Made by a program: the position numbers and the translations under genes
Shown here: positions 1 to 11,998 of the stretch, piece by piece
How positions within the stretch are numbered: position 1 is the stretch's first letter
Layout of the letters: each line of letters opens with the position of its first letter
Assembly (NCBI RefSeq): GCF_022539315.1
Contig: NC_066313.1
Location: 68,885,934-68,949,933, forward strand
Length of the DNA stretch: 64,000 nt
From: Serinus canaria
Taxonomy: Eukaryota; Chordata; Aves; Passeriformes; Fringillidae
Direction: 5' to 3'
The notes under the pieces: model-generated
Told to the model about the DNA's origin: nothing
Database searches by the model: none
What the model saw: the letters and a program-made list of their open reading frames with translations, nothing else

Positions 1-340
1 TCTCACTGTTCATATCCCTGACAAAAACATTAAATAATACTGGTCCCAATGCCAAACCCTGAGGGATGCTGCTTGTCACAATTCTTCAGACAGATAATCA
101 GGATGTTGACTACAAATCTTTGCATATCACCACTGAGAAGATTCACTTTATGTGCAATGGTTGACCTGTAAGATCCATGTGTCTTGATTTTAGAGACAGC
201 CATGTTGCATGGGACAGTGTATAAATGCTTTGCACAAGTCCAGGTATACAATGCCACTCTTCTTCTATCCACCAATGCTGCAACTTTTTTTGTAGGAAGT
301 CACCAATTTTCTGAGCAAAGACAAACAGCAAAAAGCAACT
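1..340 (-). mobile_element. CR1 LINE fragment (ORF2 reverse-transcriptase region)
   Basis: Internal fragment of an avian CR1 non-LTR retrotransposon that runs off the left edge of the window. Read on the minus strand, about 25-52 encodes a decayed form of the LINE RT block normally written LGPVLFNIF (here ALGPVLFNVFV), followed by a residue pattern like the usual NDLD-type segment. Near 208-250 the strand reads like the CR1 segment KAFDTVPH, preceded by a tract matching 'IYLDL(C/S)KAF'. These matches fall in different frames, so the copy carries frameshifts and cannot be functional. No 3' terminus is present here, so the element was 5'/3' truncated or continues outside. CR1 assignment is by recognition of the family consensus; the subfamily was not determined. 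Confidence 0.85.
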
Positions 341-3300
341 TATGAATAACAACAGAACACATGAGGCCGTTCATGTGTGATAAGTTTTCCTCCTCGGGTA
401 CAGTCATTCTGCAGAGGACTCAGAATATTGGCAACTGATTATACAAGCTTTTTGGAGAATCCCAATTTACTGTCACACATCTCACTCACCATCTTTTTCT
501 CTCTCACAAACAACTTTAATGCATACATCAACTTTGATTTACCATGACAGCTTAATTTTATTGGTGTTTTGGTCTGAGAGCAACATGGACTTTGCAATGA
601 ACTATTACTTAAAATGATTTCAATTTCTCTTTGATCTTCTGTTCCTGTTCCTTTCTCATGTTATTTTCAGGTCCTAATCTATAGCTATTTGCTTTTTCAT
701 ACTACTTTTAGGCATTAAATTCACATATTTCCAGGCAAGCATTGGTTACTTGGCAATTGTCTTAGCTCCCTTTTCAGACATTAACTATAATAACTACTGA
801 ATCCAAATTTGCCTCTGGCAAGTTTGTGGTGCCAAGAGATGGTTGTGTAAACTCCTCCATAAGGTTATTATATCTATAACAAAAGCTGTAACAGTCTGAG
901 GGGCTTACTTTTGGTCACTACACATTTTTCATAATTCTTATTTCAACAGAACTCTTTGAGCATATTATAGACTAATACAAACCTCTGTTTCTATTTGAAT
1001 GTATAAATAACATTTTCATGTCATGCATTCTGACAAGTTGCTCAAAGGCAGGCATCTTGCAGAGGGCAATGACATTCAGCTAAAGCAAGTGTATATCCTT
1101 ATGGCAATAATCAATATCTCCGTCTTATTACTACAGAGAATCTGAAGTTTTGTCCTTGACCACATTAAACCCTGCCAGCACTAAAATATTTTTATTCAAC
1201 TGAACAAAACCCTTTTTTAGTTGTTGTGATTTAATCCCAGTCGGCAGTGAAGACCCTCACAGTCACCCAGTCACTGTCCCAAAGCAGGATGGAAGAGAGA
1301 ATTCGAGGTATAAAAGTGGAAAAACTTGTTAGTTGAAATAAAGACAATATGATAAGTAAAGCAAAAGATGCACATGTAAGTGAAAAAAAAGAAATTAATT
1401 AATTATTTTCCATCAGCTGACAGGTGTTCATGTACTTTTAGTAAGCCAAGACTCCTTCACTAATAGTGGCAATCTGTACTAACAAAGACTATAATTCCAA
1501 ATGTCCCCACTATCCCCAGACTTTCTTCCTGAGAAGGACATCATACATATGGTATGATTAGCTAGGGTAGATAAGACAGATAAACAGAACAGAAGATACT
1601 TTCTCTTTTCATTAGTGAAGCTGGACTATGCTGTCTTTTAATGAGAGATTTCTAGTGAGATTTTTAAACTGAAGATAGGTGATTATGCCATAAATATTTT
1701 AAAAGAAGATGTAAAAGGAATCCATCTATAGCTAGTTCTACAATATTGTAATTTTTTCAATGCTCTTATGAAAATATCATCAGATAAGTTTAACCATAAT
1801 AAGGTAAGAAGCTATTGAAAAACTGACTAACAAAAAACTAGTGATCAGTATTTTAGTAAATCTTGACTGAGGCAATTTTTTCTTGGATTACATCCAAAAT
1901 TAGAGCAGAGTAAGAGCATGGAGGATTTGACCTATGATACGGCTTCCTGGACTGCCTGTGTGCTCCATGAGAAACACACATCACTGCTGTCAAACAAGAT
2001 TGCAACAATGATAGCAAACAGTCAGGAAATATCATAAACTGACAAAGGGCATAAGCAACACCAACACAATATGTCTCGAAGTGTTTTCAGAAATCAGGGT
2101 ATATTCTTTGGAAAACAAAGAGATTGGGGAAATAAGGCATCAGCTGATGACGCTCCAGGTTATGTGAGCTTTGCATTTCACAATTCTAAATTAATTATCA
2201 TCTAGCTGTTATGCAGTGATGCACTGCATCCCCATGATAAGCTGTTATGCTGTGGATAAATTGTGTTAAAATTTAAAATCAAATTCCATTTTTTCTAAAG
2301 TAACAAAAATTCTCTTATTTTCATCTCAGTTAAGCTCAAAGTAAAAGAGTGCCAAATACAATTATTTTGTGTCCTGTTATGGCAGCCTCAGGAGCAGGTG
2401 CACAATTGCACTCAGTTGAATAGTATTTTTCAAACCAACAGCAGTAAGCATTTCAAGGATTTCCACCTGCCTTGTGATCACATCCTATCTCAACGACTGC
2501 TTCTCATCAGTACACTTCTCATAGGCAGCCTGGGGACAGTCCATCTGCTGTGTTCAATGGTATGCTAGCCTGGGAAGCCTGTTTGCCCAAGAGAACTTTA
2601 AAATACTCCAGGGAGTGTGCTTGAATGACTAAAGTTAGGCTGTGAGAATGCAAAGTGAATCTGTTCAGGGAGATAACCTTGGGGTCTCAAGATGATTTTC
2701 ATGAAAAATATAGATATAATTGATCACTCTGTATAAACGAATAAAAAATATATTTCTGTTTGTTTCTCCTTGCTGTTTTTTTTTCCTACTTGTTCACTTG
2801 AGATTTATCACACTTAAATTAACTTAGTTCCAGATATGTCCTTATTTTCATGTGCAAATTATGTTCCCACCTTGAAGGGTGGCATAATAAGGTCTTTAAA
2901 CTTTTGTATTTCAAAAGGATTGTTTTCCTCTTTCAGTCTTGCTGCTTATAACTCACTGCAGTCCTCAGGGAGCTGTGCCTTTTTCCTTGCATTTGAAGGT
3001 TTATCTTGGAGACAGGTAAAAGGAAGCAGCACACATTTCTACTCTGGCACATATTATATTTTATCATTCTACTGCTTGCACAGTTTAAAACCACTGGCAA
3101 CAAACTGTGATCATCCCAGCCCTGAACAACTTACTCAAGCTTCATTTTGATTACTTCTACTAGAAGTTCAGTTTCAAAGAGAATTTTAAATCAGGCTAAA
3201 TAAATGTGATATATAATGATGAGGATTATCTGAAATCCTGATCCAACAATCCAGGAATATTGCATGTACAAAATACTTTCCTCTTAGGTTTGGAATATAA

Positions 3301-6300
3301 AAAAAGTTCATTTTTACAGATATCAAAGAATTTTATTTTTTATCACTAATTTTGATTTAGAAGCATCAACATTTAGTTGGAATCTGAAAACTTACATCAT
3401 ATCAGTTTAAAAGTTAAATAAATTTTTTTAATGACTGAATAGCGTATTTTAAGAAAATATTTTTATAAACATTTGTCTGTACAATATGTTTACAATGTAC
3501 TCTCTTTGTAATTTCCTTTTACACTTACCTCCATTTCCTCACATATTTTATTTGGTTTCAGTATTATTTTGATAAAGCATTAACCATTTCACTAACTATG
3601 CTTTCATACGCTGTTGTGTAAATTTAGGCAAGGAAAAACCCTCATTCCCCATTAAAAAATCTGTCAAATACATTAGAATTGTGACATTGCAACATTATAA
3701 ACCTTACACATGTCAAGCAGTGACAAAAGAAAAGCTCTATTAAAAATAATTAACAAATGCTAATATGTTGTAAATGAAATTAGAATCAGGCATATTAGAC
3801 CTTTCATGAAAAAGAAATCACATTAAGAAGTCATTACTGAAATACCTTTCAGACCTAAACACAATCTATTTCCAGAAGTAACACAGACTTGGAACTGAGG
3901 CTACATTGTTTTAAATGTCACTATTGAGAACTTTAAAGACTTTGTCAAATTACTGTTCCAGCCTGTAGCAAATACTTATACCATCATCCTTTTGCAATCT
4001 GAGAAATTATATGCTGACATCAGTCTACACAGGAACATGACAAATTTCAAAGCTGAGCCAGAAAAGTAGGAAAATATTATTCTCACAGAACATTACATTG
4101 AGAACAATAATAAATTCTACATAAACTGCTGTGTGTAACTGAGGGGGTTTTTTCAGTGTGTATTTTGGTCAACCATGAAGATCCATCATGCTTTGTACTT
4201 CCACAATTTAGGTTCGGTGAATTCACACTTAAATAACTAAATTCACTAAGAAAGTTTTGGAAGTAAAACAGTATGAGAAAATATATATACTGGAGGCTTT
4301 ACATTTGAAAATACTATTGGTAAAAACTGCAGCTGAAATTTGTCAAATTTCAAAAATTAAGACAGTTCTTGTTCTTGTATTTCTGTTTCTTTAAACCCAT
4401 GCTGGGAGATGATGTGTGACATTTGAATAGCAGGCCTTTTGTCTAAAGTAAGTAGCCTAAACATGCCTATGGAACACATTAAAATTTTAAGCTTTAGAAA
4501 CATAACCTATATTACTAGATCAGTCTTAACTTTGGAATTCAAACTTAGAGCCTTTATTTCAAGCTTACTTTACAAAATCAGCATCCTGGGAATCATAAAG
4601 ACTTCTAATGACATATAATAAATAAATAAAAGACATGAGGCTAATGGAAAGTAAAGTCAGCAACTCACAAATACTAAGGTGAGCCAAGTAAGAAAATAGA
4701 ATGGTTTCAATCTGATCCTGCTTTCCATATACACAGTATAAAAATACTTTCTCATTCCTTTGGGGAATAACATTCAGAATTCTGTTCTTCATTAGTGAAC
4801 TTGTCATACACCACTCATGCTTCAAAATAAATACAGGAATCTCTCCATTACTTTTCTATTCCTTCTTAGGAAGGCACATCTTTTCTTGTAGGCACTCAAG
4901 GATTTCCTAAAGCTGCACATGCACAACAGAGGCAGTATTAGGAGCTAGTATTAATCTTCATAAAACACACAGTGCTGAACCAAACTGTAAAAGAGGAGAA
5001 GTAAAGTGATTTTCTACTGCTGTTATTTTCAGATTTTATTTACATTTCTACATACGGTACATATTAAAATAGAAGCATGCAGTCCTATTTGCCAGAAGAT
5101 CTTCTTGAACTTTTTTTCAGATTGTGAAGAATAAAAGTAAAGAAACAAAACAGAGAGTGAAAAATCCCAATATATTGAGTGGAGATGTCAAGATGTTTTC
5201 AGTGGGGGACTGCAGGAGTAGTCTCTGTTGGAAGAGGTGTTGGATGAAAAGTTAAGTGTGAAGGGGAAGGGGGAAATGTGTTATTGATATATTTCCTTTT
5301 GTTTCTCGCTACCTAAATATATTGTAATAGACAATAAATTAAATTTATTTTCTCCATTTCTATTTTGTTTTACCTATGAGGGCAATTGTAAAACCAATCT
5401 CCCTGTCCTTAAGTCAACATATGACCTTTCTTATCCTATTTTCTCCCTCTGCCATAGTGAGGAGAGGAAAGGAAGGAGCAACTGGGTGGAAATGATATGT
5501 TGGCCAAAGCTGATCCACCACAAACAGTTAAAGCTTCTTTGGTTTTTTTGTTTTGGTTTTTTTTTTTGCATACAAAAATGATAGGTCATCTGTGAAATCC
5601 CTGTACATTAACCAATAAATAAAAATACACAATTAATAGGAAAATATTTATTTGCGTCAAATTTACCCATCATTCAACACTTTATTTAAACATATATTTT
5701 CTGCACTACTGAAACTTGTCCAAATGTACATTTATATTTTATAGTAATAAGAATAAATATAAAAATAAGATATTGCATTATTTATTTCATTCAGCAGTTG
5801 CATTAAAACCATGCTTGAGACTTACTAAACATAAGCAGGAACAATTATTGTTCACATAAGAGCAGTGTTTAAGTGAAACTCATTTAAAGCAAGTTTTAAT
5901 GACCTAATAGGTAGGAGTCTGGATTATGCAAGTCACTTTATTCCCTTTAGTCTCTATATTACTGATAGAGAAAGATAAGTACCTTTGGAAATTAATTCAA
6001 CCCACTCTAAATGACTTGTATAAAAGTCATCCACCTTCAGCAGCTAAAGTCAGCTAAACTAATCCTCCCACCCCTCAAATGAGACTTTTTTCCAAAGATA
6101 AGTGTGACATGAACACCAATAGTAATATATCATCATCAATATTTTGCTAAATCTATGTTCTCTTGGGTAGGAACTTTACATAAATGCTGGAAAATACATC
6201 TACAGTTAACAAAAGGAGAGAAGACAGACAAAAGTGGTGATATGTATTTATTATTCAACTAATCCATCATCATGGATAGATCTTCTATTAAAAAATATAT

Positions 6301-8468
6301 AATAAGTATATATATTCTTCTGTTGTGTTAGGTGTCAGACATGTGCCATCTAGGGCTGGCTATTGAAAATTATGTTACTTCTTCAAGCACAATGAAGAAG
6401 GTATTAAATATTTTTTGCTTTTTGCAACGAATCCAAGACAGACTGAAAGGTTGGAGCTAGAAGCAGGGTTGAGTGCACATAAGGAAAGAAGAGGCATTTA
6501 ACATTTTCCTGAGATAAAAATTTCAGGACAAAAAGCTGCTTGAAGAGTCTTCTCTGGGATATCATAAGAACTCCTGTATTCCCCAGTTACCCTGGACAAC
6601 ATTGATTGCAACTTGTTTCTATTATGTGTATTTAAAAAGAAAAAGTCTGAAATACAAACCTGTGAAAAATACAGACTGAAAACTATGAGTCTTAACCAAA
6701 GGTACAGAACCTTAAGAAGATTGTATTACAATGCAAATTTAAGGGGACAGAGAGAGGCATATTTAATTCATCTTTTAATGTAAAAGTAAGCAAGTTATTT
6801 CCTGAGGCATCCTGTGTGGCAAACACCCTAACTGTTTGGAGGTAATGCATACACTAGCTCCTAATTTTTCCCTATCTAATTTTTGGTTGTTTTGCCCCAG
6901 ATGAATGACTGCTTTTCTGTATACCTCTAATATGTTCTTCAAGGTAACTGGTTTAGTTCATATTGTCCTAAAATAGATAACTAAAATAGGCCAAATTAAA
7001 TGGAGGGCTAAACTGTTAGCTCAAATGGGGATTCTATACTGTAGTAGAGGTCTGCAAGGTGAATCCCACCTCTGGTGTACTATTTTTGCAGTGTTCTATA
7101 GCTTATAAAAGTACAGAATTAACAGAGTGCATGTATGTCTGTGTGTGCAGTGGAGGACTTCTGAATCAATTTCAATGATGTTCCTCTCCTTCTTAAGTAC
7201 AAAAATAAAATTTAAAAAAATATAAAATATGAGAAAAAATGTGTGCATATCTAATTAAAGTAAATAAATTTTAGAAAGAAGTATAATTCCTTTACCTCTA
7301 AACTTAGAGTGGTAAGTTATTCAGTACTATTTTAATGACTTTTCAGACATATTCTCCAGAAATTTCAACCTACTTCCATAGCTTACACTAATTCTGAAGC
7401 ACGCTTTAGTGATTACATGAGAATATTTGAGGTTTTGTTTTTACATATATATGAACCATAACTTCCTATATGCCAATAACGATATATAACATCAACTTTC
7501 AAATAAATTAAGAGATTTAAAATAATATCTAGGAACCACAGCAGAAATTTTTGCAGCACAGTTCCTAAGCACAACAAAAGATATCAGGGGAGAAAAAAGG
7601 ACTATTTATATTTCTCTTGCACTAACTTATATAACATAAGCCTAGTGAGAAAAGATTTTTAGTGTTCATTTTTAGAAAGTAATTGGCTAGATCGGTGTAA
7701 AATCTAATCTGTAATAGATTAAAAAAAAATTAAAATGTAGGACTTTTCTTTAATGGGAAGGAAAATCCAGCAGTCCTACTCTGCTATTCAAAATGCTGTG
7801 AAGAAAGCAGGTTATCAGTAAGATGCTTGCTTTTTTAGACTGGGTTGCTATGTGAATAAGCTCAATAATATCTTATCTGTTCTTTTCTGGAAGTCAGAGG
7901 TTGAATAACTAGCTACAAATATTTTTCAAATACATAGATACTGTGGCTATCATAAAGATGGTTTCCACTATTCTTGAGCAGTCTATCTGTAGAGATACTG
8001 CTTCTACTTATCTCAATGTCTTAATTCACTAGAAATAATTTCAAATTTTATAAATAATAAATTTATTTCATCATATGCATTAAATGCTCATGAAGGCATG
8101 TATCAGCACAATAAAAATACTGACTTCATGAATGCCAGTATTATTAGAACAGCAAATGTACAATGCAGAAAACGATTTAATTTTAATTGTATAATGGAAT
8201 ATACGATAAATCGTCCTGTACAATTACCAGTAACAGCATCAGAAGAACAGATATGGATTGGACAGGAAAGCAGAAAATCATAAATTCATCAGTTGTTTTG
8301 TTACTGCACAATTTTGGCTCTACTCATCTATAGAAGGAAATATCCCTTCACTCCAATTCCTTCCTAACTTCCCTGATCTTATCTCGATTTGAAAAGGTTT
8401 AACCCATCTGTCCATTTTACATGATAAAATAGCAGCAGTTAAGGCTCTCACAGATGAGCAGCTAAACT
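341..8468. other. AT-rich DNA without recognisable genes or repeats
   Basis: About 8.1 kb of AT-rich sequence. I see no repeat family I can name and no open frame with protein-like features plus convincing splice sites. Small items inside: a short hairpin and an 11-bp direct repeat around 2204-2250, a T/G-rich run near 5530-5570, and A/T-rich low-complexity patches near 7200-7230. A minus-strand open frame at 4565-4825 was considered and not kept. Confidence 0.6.
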
Positions 8469-8556
8469 GAGTGGGGAGAATGGAGGGAAGAGAAGAGGGA
8501 ATGTGTGTGATAGGAGGGGAGAGGGAGAAAAAAAACAAAAGAGAGAGAGAAAGGTA
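8469..8556 (+). repeat. Purine-rich (GA) low-complexity tract
   Basis: The plus strand is dominated by G and A for about 90 bases, with GGGAGA, AGAGAAGAGGG and terminal (GA)n-type runs, broken by a short TGTGTGTGAT stretch. It is a simple low-complexity tract, and no coding or regulatory role is visible. Confidence 0.7.
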
Positions 8557-11019
8557 GTATCTTCCTTCAAGATACTTTTTTTTTTACTGAACATTCTCCA
8601 GACTTTTCACAGAAACAGTAATGATGTTCTTTGTGAAGTCTCCTGAGAGCTGAAGTAAATATTTTGCTAAAGATTTGTATGAACACTTAGTTCTACTGCA
8701 TGTTCCTTCTGTAGACCATATGCATTAGTAATAAAATAGCTCAAATGAGACAGTCAATTTCTGCAAAAAAAGGCTGCAACAGAACACTTTAAAAATATTG
8801 TCAAAATTGTCTATCCAATTATTTTTAATGTTAAAGAAAATACCATGCTAATGTCTTGCCTCTTTCTAGATAAATAAAATACAAATATCTAATCTGGTAT
8901 TCTTTGGCTTTAGCTAAAAAATAAAAATGTTAAGCATAATGCAATGGGTATATAGTAATTTCTGCAGAATGACCTTTTGAATGTGAAATTTCTGTTTATT
9001 TGACAGAATGTCCAATTTTCTTGAAGACCTTTTATTTGTTTTTGGATCTTATCTGAATAACAATTTACAAGAAAATAAAAATCACTAGAATGGATGAGCA
9101 AAATTTTAAAAGAGGCGTGGATACAGTGAAAAGACACATTTTGCAGGTAGGAAATCCTCAATATAATGCTAGAAAAGTAATTCAAATTTGTAATATATAA
9201 AGTATCATTATAATCTCTGACGAAATTGACTACATAAACATGTTCACACATTACTCTAGGTAAGATGTTTCGCAACACAGCATCTCTCAAAATTTTAACT
9301 CTATTTTTGTGTTCTTCTTTCAGCTGCATAAATTATCATATTACCTCAAGAAATATATTGACTTATATAAAATTTATTATTCTTTTTAACTAGTATTTTA
9401 CATATTGAGCTTCCTGAAGCAGACAGAAAGTGAGTCACCAGGTTTCTTTGTTTTTATCATACTAAACATTTCCATTTAGCAATACAGCATCCTAACTTCT
9501 AGATTATAGGACATAAGAATTAGGAACACCTCCTTTCCAGTGTTGAATGTGACAAATGATGCTAAAGTTACCAAGGATTTCTCTGGTTTAAGATAATTCA
9601 GGTAATCCACCTGCTGCTACTGTAAGACATGGATTCCATTCTGTGCAAAAACAGGCATTGAGTAAAATGCAACACAAATCCTACCTGTACATATGTAGAA
9701 TACAGAATGTTTGAGGAATGGCATCTCCTTTCTCCAGGAAATAAGTTCTCCAATTTATTTCTCTTTCTCCTAATGCATTTTCTGTCTTGGTGCTGAATCC
9801 CAGCAATTGTTTGTATGTAGTGTAGTTAACCACAGGGTACATATCAAAGGACATCTGGGCATGTGGATCCTGCTTATTTGACTTATATATTCCCACAGTT
9901 AAATTTAAACTAGTCACCTGGATGGCAGCCACTTGGTCATTATTGAATGACCAGTTTTGTAACATAGATAAAATATTTTTGATCTTAAAGAAACTAGAAA
10001 TCTTACCCTGTCTTTACACAAATAAGTAAAGGTCTTCTGATTAGACACTCCTAAAGAAGAAAAAAATTAAACTTCTGTTTTCTCTGCAAGGTTCATAATC
10101 AGTAACTCAAGTTTACCACAGTGAAGGATACTAGAGTTAAAGACCTATAATAGATATCATCTAAATACTCATATGAATGATTGCATAACATTTTGCTAGT
10201 CCTCAAAATGATTCATTGTTCCACGTTGTTAAGACAGTTTGATATAAAATAACTTTTATGGAAGTAATCTTTTAATTCATACTGTAGGATTAAAATGATA
10301 AACAGAACAGTTGCTCTTTCATCTTGAAAGGCTTGTTATGGTGAAACATCCTATGCAATCATTAAAATATTTAAAGGTCAGCTAAACCAAGTCCCAAAGG
10401 CATAGGACTAGCCTAAATGATTTATGCTTCAAACGGTTTAGGAAATGAATATTCTCAGATGTCAGTCGTCATGACAGCCACATGTTATGATCTGAAATAA
10501 TACTGGTTAATTACCAGCCATAGGGAGGGTACTTCAGTCTGTAAAAGAGTCATGCAACATAAAATTAAAAAAAAAATTAAACACTCCCCTCTCCATACAG
10601 TTACTTTTCATTCCATCTGAAAAAGTAAAATACAACTGATGATTCTTTTAGTCTCAGGGATTATGTAAGTGGATCTTCTGTGAAATTCAATTTACCTTTG
10701 GGTTTACATATTTGAGTTAATAGTAAATGTTAGCCTAATTTCTCTGCTTCTGTAGAAAATCTGGTGAATAAGATTTTGTTTACATTGATATTTACAAATG
10801 TATCTAAGCTGGCTTTGGCTGAATGATGGAAAATCATATTGATAAAGAAAGTGATGTTGAATCTCTCCTTAGAAGACAGAATGTGAAGTCAAAGTCTTAC
10901 TTGAAGTCAATACTTGTTGTCAGGGAAAGATCTGTCTTCAATTAAAAACTGAAGAGGAAACAAATGTTAAAAACCAAACAAATGGGTAGAGAATCTACTA
11001 CAAGAAGTCTGAACTTTGC
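8557..11019. other. AT-rich DNA with one weak exon candidate
   Basis: Apart from the candidate exon annotated separately at 9685-9983, I see no repeat family or RNA gene here. A 139-codon minus-strand open frame (8910-9329) has low-complexity, Phe/Ile/Asn-rich content and no domain I recognise. It is most likely a chance frame. Confidence 0.5.
9685..9983 (-). CDS. Candidate internal coding exon, unrecognised protein (weak)
   Basis: On the minus strand a 299-bp segment is open throughout (99 codons plus two bases). It sits between an acceptor-like TTTCTTTAAG at its 5' side and a good donor match, TACAG|GTAGGA, at its 3' side. The translation has balanced, protein-like composition, with hydrophobic/aromatic residues, two possible N-glycosylation sequons (NLT, NYT) and no low-complexity runs, which would suit an extracellular domain. 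I do not recognise the family. Against it: frames this long are expected several times by chance in a 64-kb AT-rich window, the acceptor pyrimidine tract is interrupted, and I could not link it confidently to neighbouring exons. If real, the exon enters in phase 0 and leaves with two bases of a split codon. Confidence 0.25.
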
Positions 11020-11076
11020 CATCTCTCTTGTTTCATTTGCAATTACATTTCATCTCTCTATTTCATTTGCAATTAC
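11020..11076. repeat. Imperfect 26-27-bp tandem duplication
   Basis: Two adjacent copies of a unit that begins CATCTCTC and ends TTTCATTTGCAATTAC lie at 11020-11046 and 11051-11076, separated by ATTT. They differ by a one-base indel and a substitution. This is a local duplication with no other function visible. Confidence 0.85.
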
Positions 11077-11295
11077 CTGTATTTGGCAAATCCTTCTTCA
11101 CTATACAAGGCACTTAGATGATAGAGGCTTGAGAGGTGCTTGAGTGTGCTTTTTCAGTGATAAAGAGATGAGAATATTTTTTGTGGATTGTTGAATGGTT
11201 TTTTTTCAATATTGTGAATAGTTTGTTATTAATGAACATTTCTGTTGCAAATACGTATGTGTCAAAAGAAACTTAGTATTATGCTTGTAGGAGAC

Positions 11296-11998
11296 TGTGA
11301 GAATGGCTGACTGGTTCAGAACAACCAGGTGGAAAGTTTGGGGAGAGGGGCATTGCAGGGTGATTTCTGCAGAGGTGGGACAGTGCACTGTTCCACATCC
11401 TGCCTCATGGAGCCTCTGGTCTGCTCCCAAAACATCTGCCAAGCATGGGACACACTGAAAGCCACATGAAAGTGCCAGCTGACCCCTTGGGTCCTGGGGG
11501 GAATATTAAATTGCAGGCACACACCTGAGGGAGGGCCCCAAGACACCCAAGCAGGTAAGAAGACAGAGATACAAGTGTTGGACAGTGCACTCCACTGCCT
11601 TGGAATTAAAAGCAGCTGAGACCATGCTGGATCTGAGGCAGTGACTACACATACATATTTTTCTCCCTCTCCTTTTCTTCTGCTAACTTCCTCTTCCTGA
11701 AATATCTTGTAAACCAGACTTAAATATTTCAGTCAATGCCTTAGGAAGTGCCTTGCTGTGCCAGGACAACCCAAAGTTTGATAAGTTTAAGTTTACTAAG
11801 ATGAATTTTGGTAAGTGCCTTACTGTGTCTGGTTATTGGTTTAAGATTTCCCAAGCCCCTGATACTATGTTAATGCTCTAAATTCTACGAGTTAAAGATT
11901 TTTATTCAGTGCCCTAAGAATTTTGCTGTTTCTCTCATGCACTGCCAGAGCCAATCTAATTATCTTCCCCTTAAACTCACCTGAGTTTAATTATTGCA
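11296..11998 (+). mobile_element. Possible endogenous-retrovirus solo LTR
   Basis: This ~700-bp block is more GC-rich than its surroundings in its first 350 bp and has LTR-like organisation on the plus strand. It shows a possible TG start near 11296, a TATA-like ATTAAAAGC at about 11604, a pyrimidine-rich stretch around 11656-11700, then a more AT-rich tail ending near a CA at 11998. The wording of the part from the TATA-like box onward resembles avian ERV LTR sequence known to me, but I cannot name the family and see no target-site duplication. Limits are approximate. No internal gag/pol/env sequence adjoins it. It could instead be an old unclassified repeat. Confidence 0.45.

Noticed and set aside
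4565..4825. Minus-strand 86-codon frame with a strong GTGAGT donor
   Set aside because: Acceptor only moderate and no domain recognised; the part after the donor is typical low-complexity, hydrophobic AT-rich translation.
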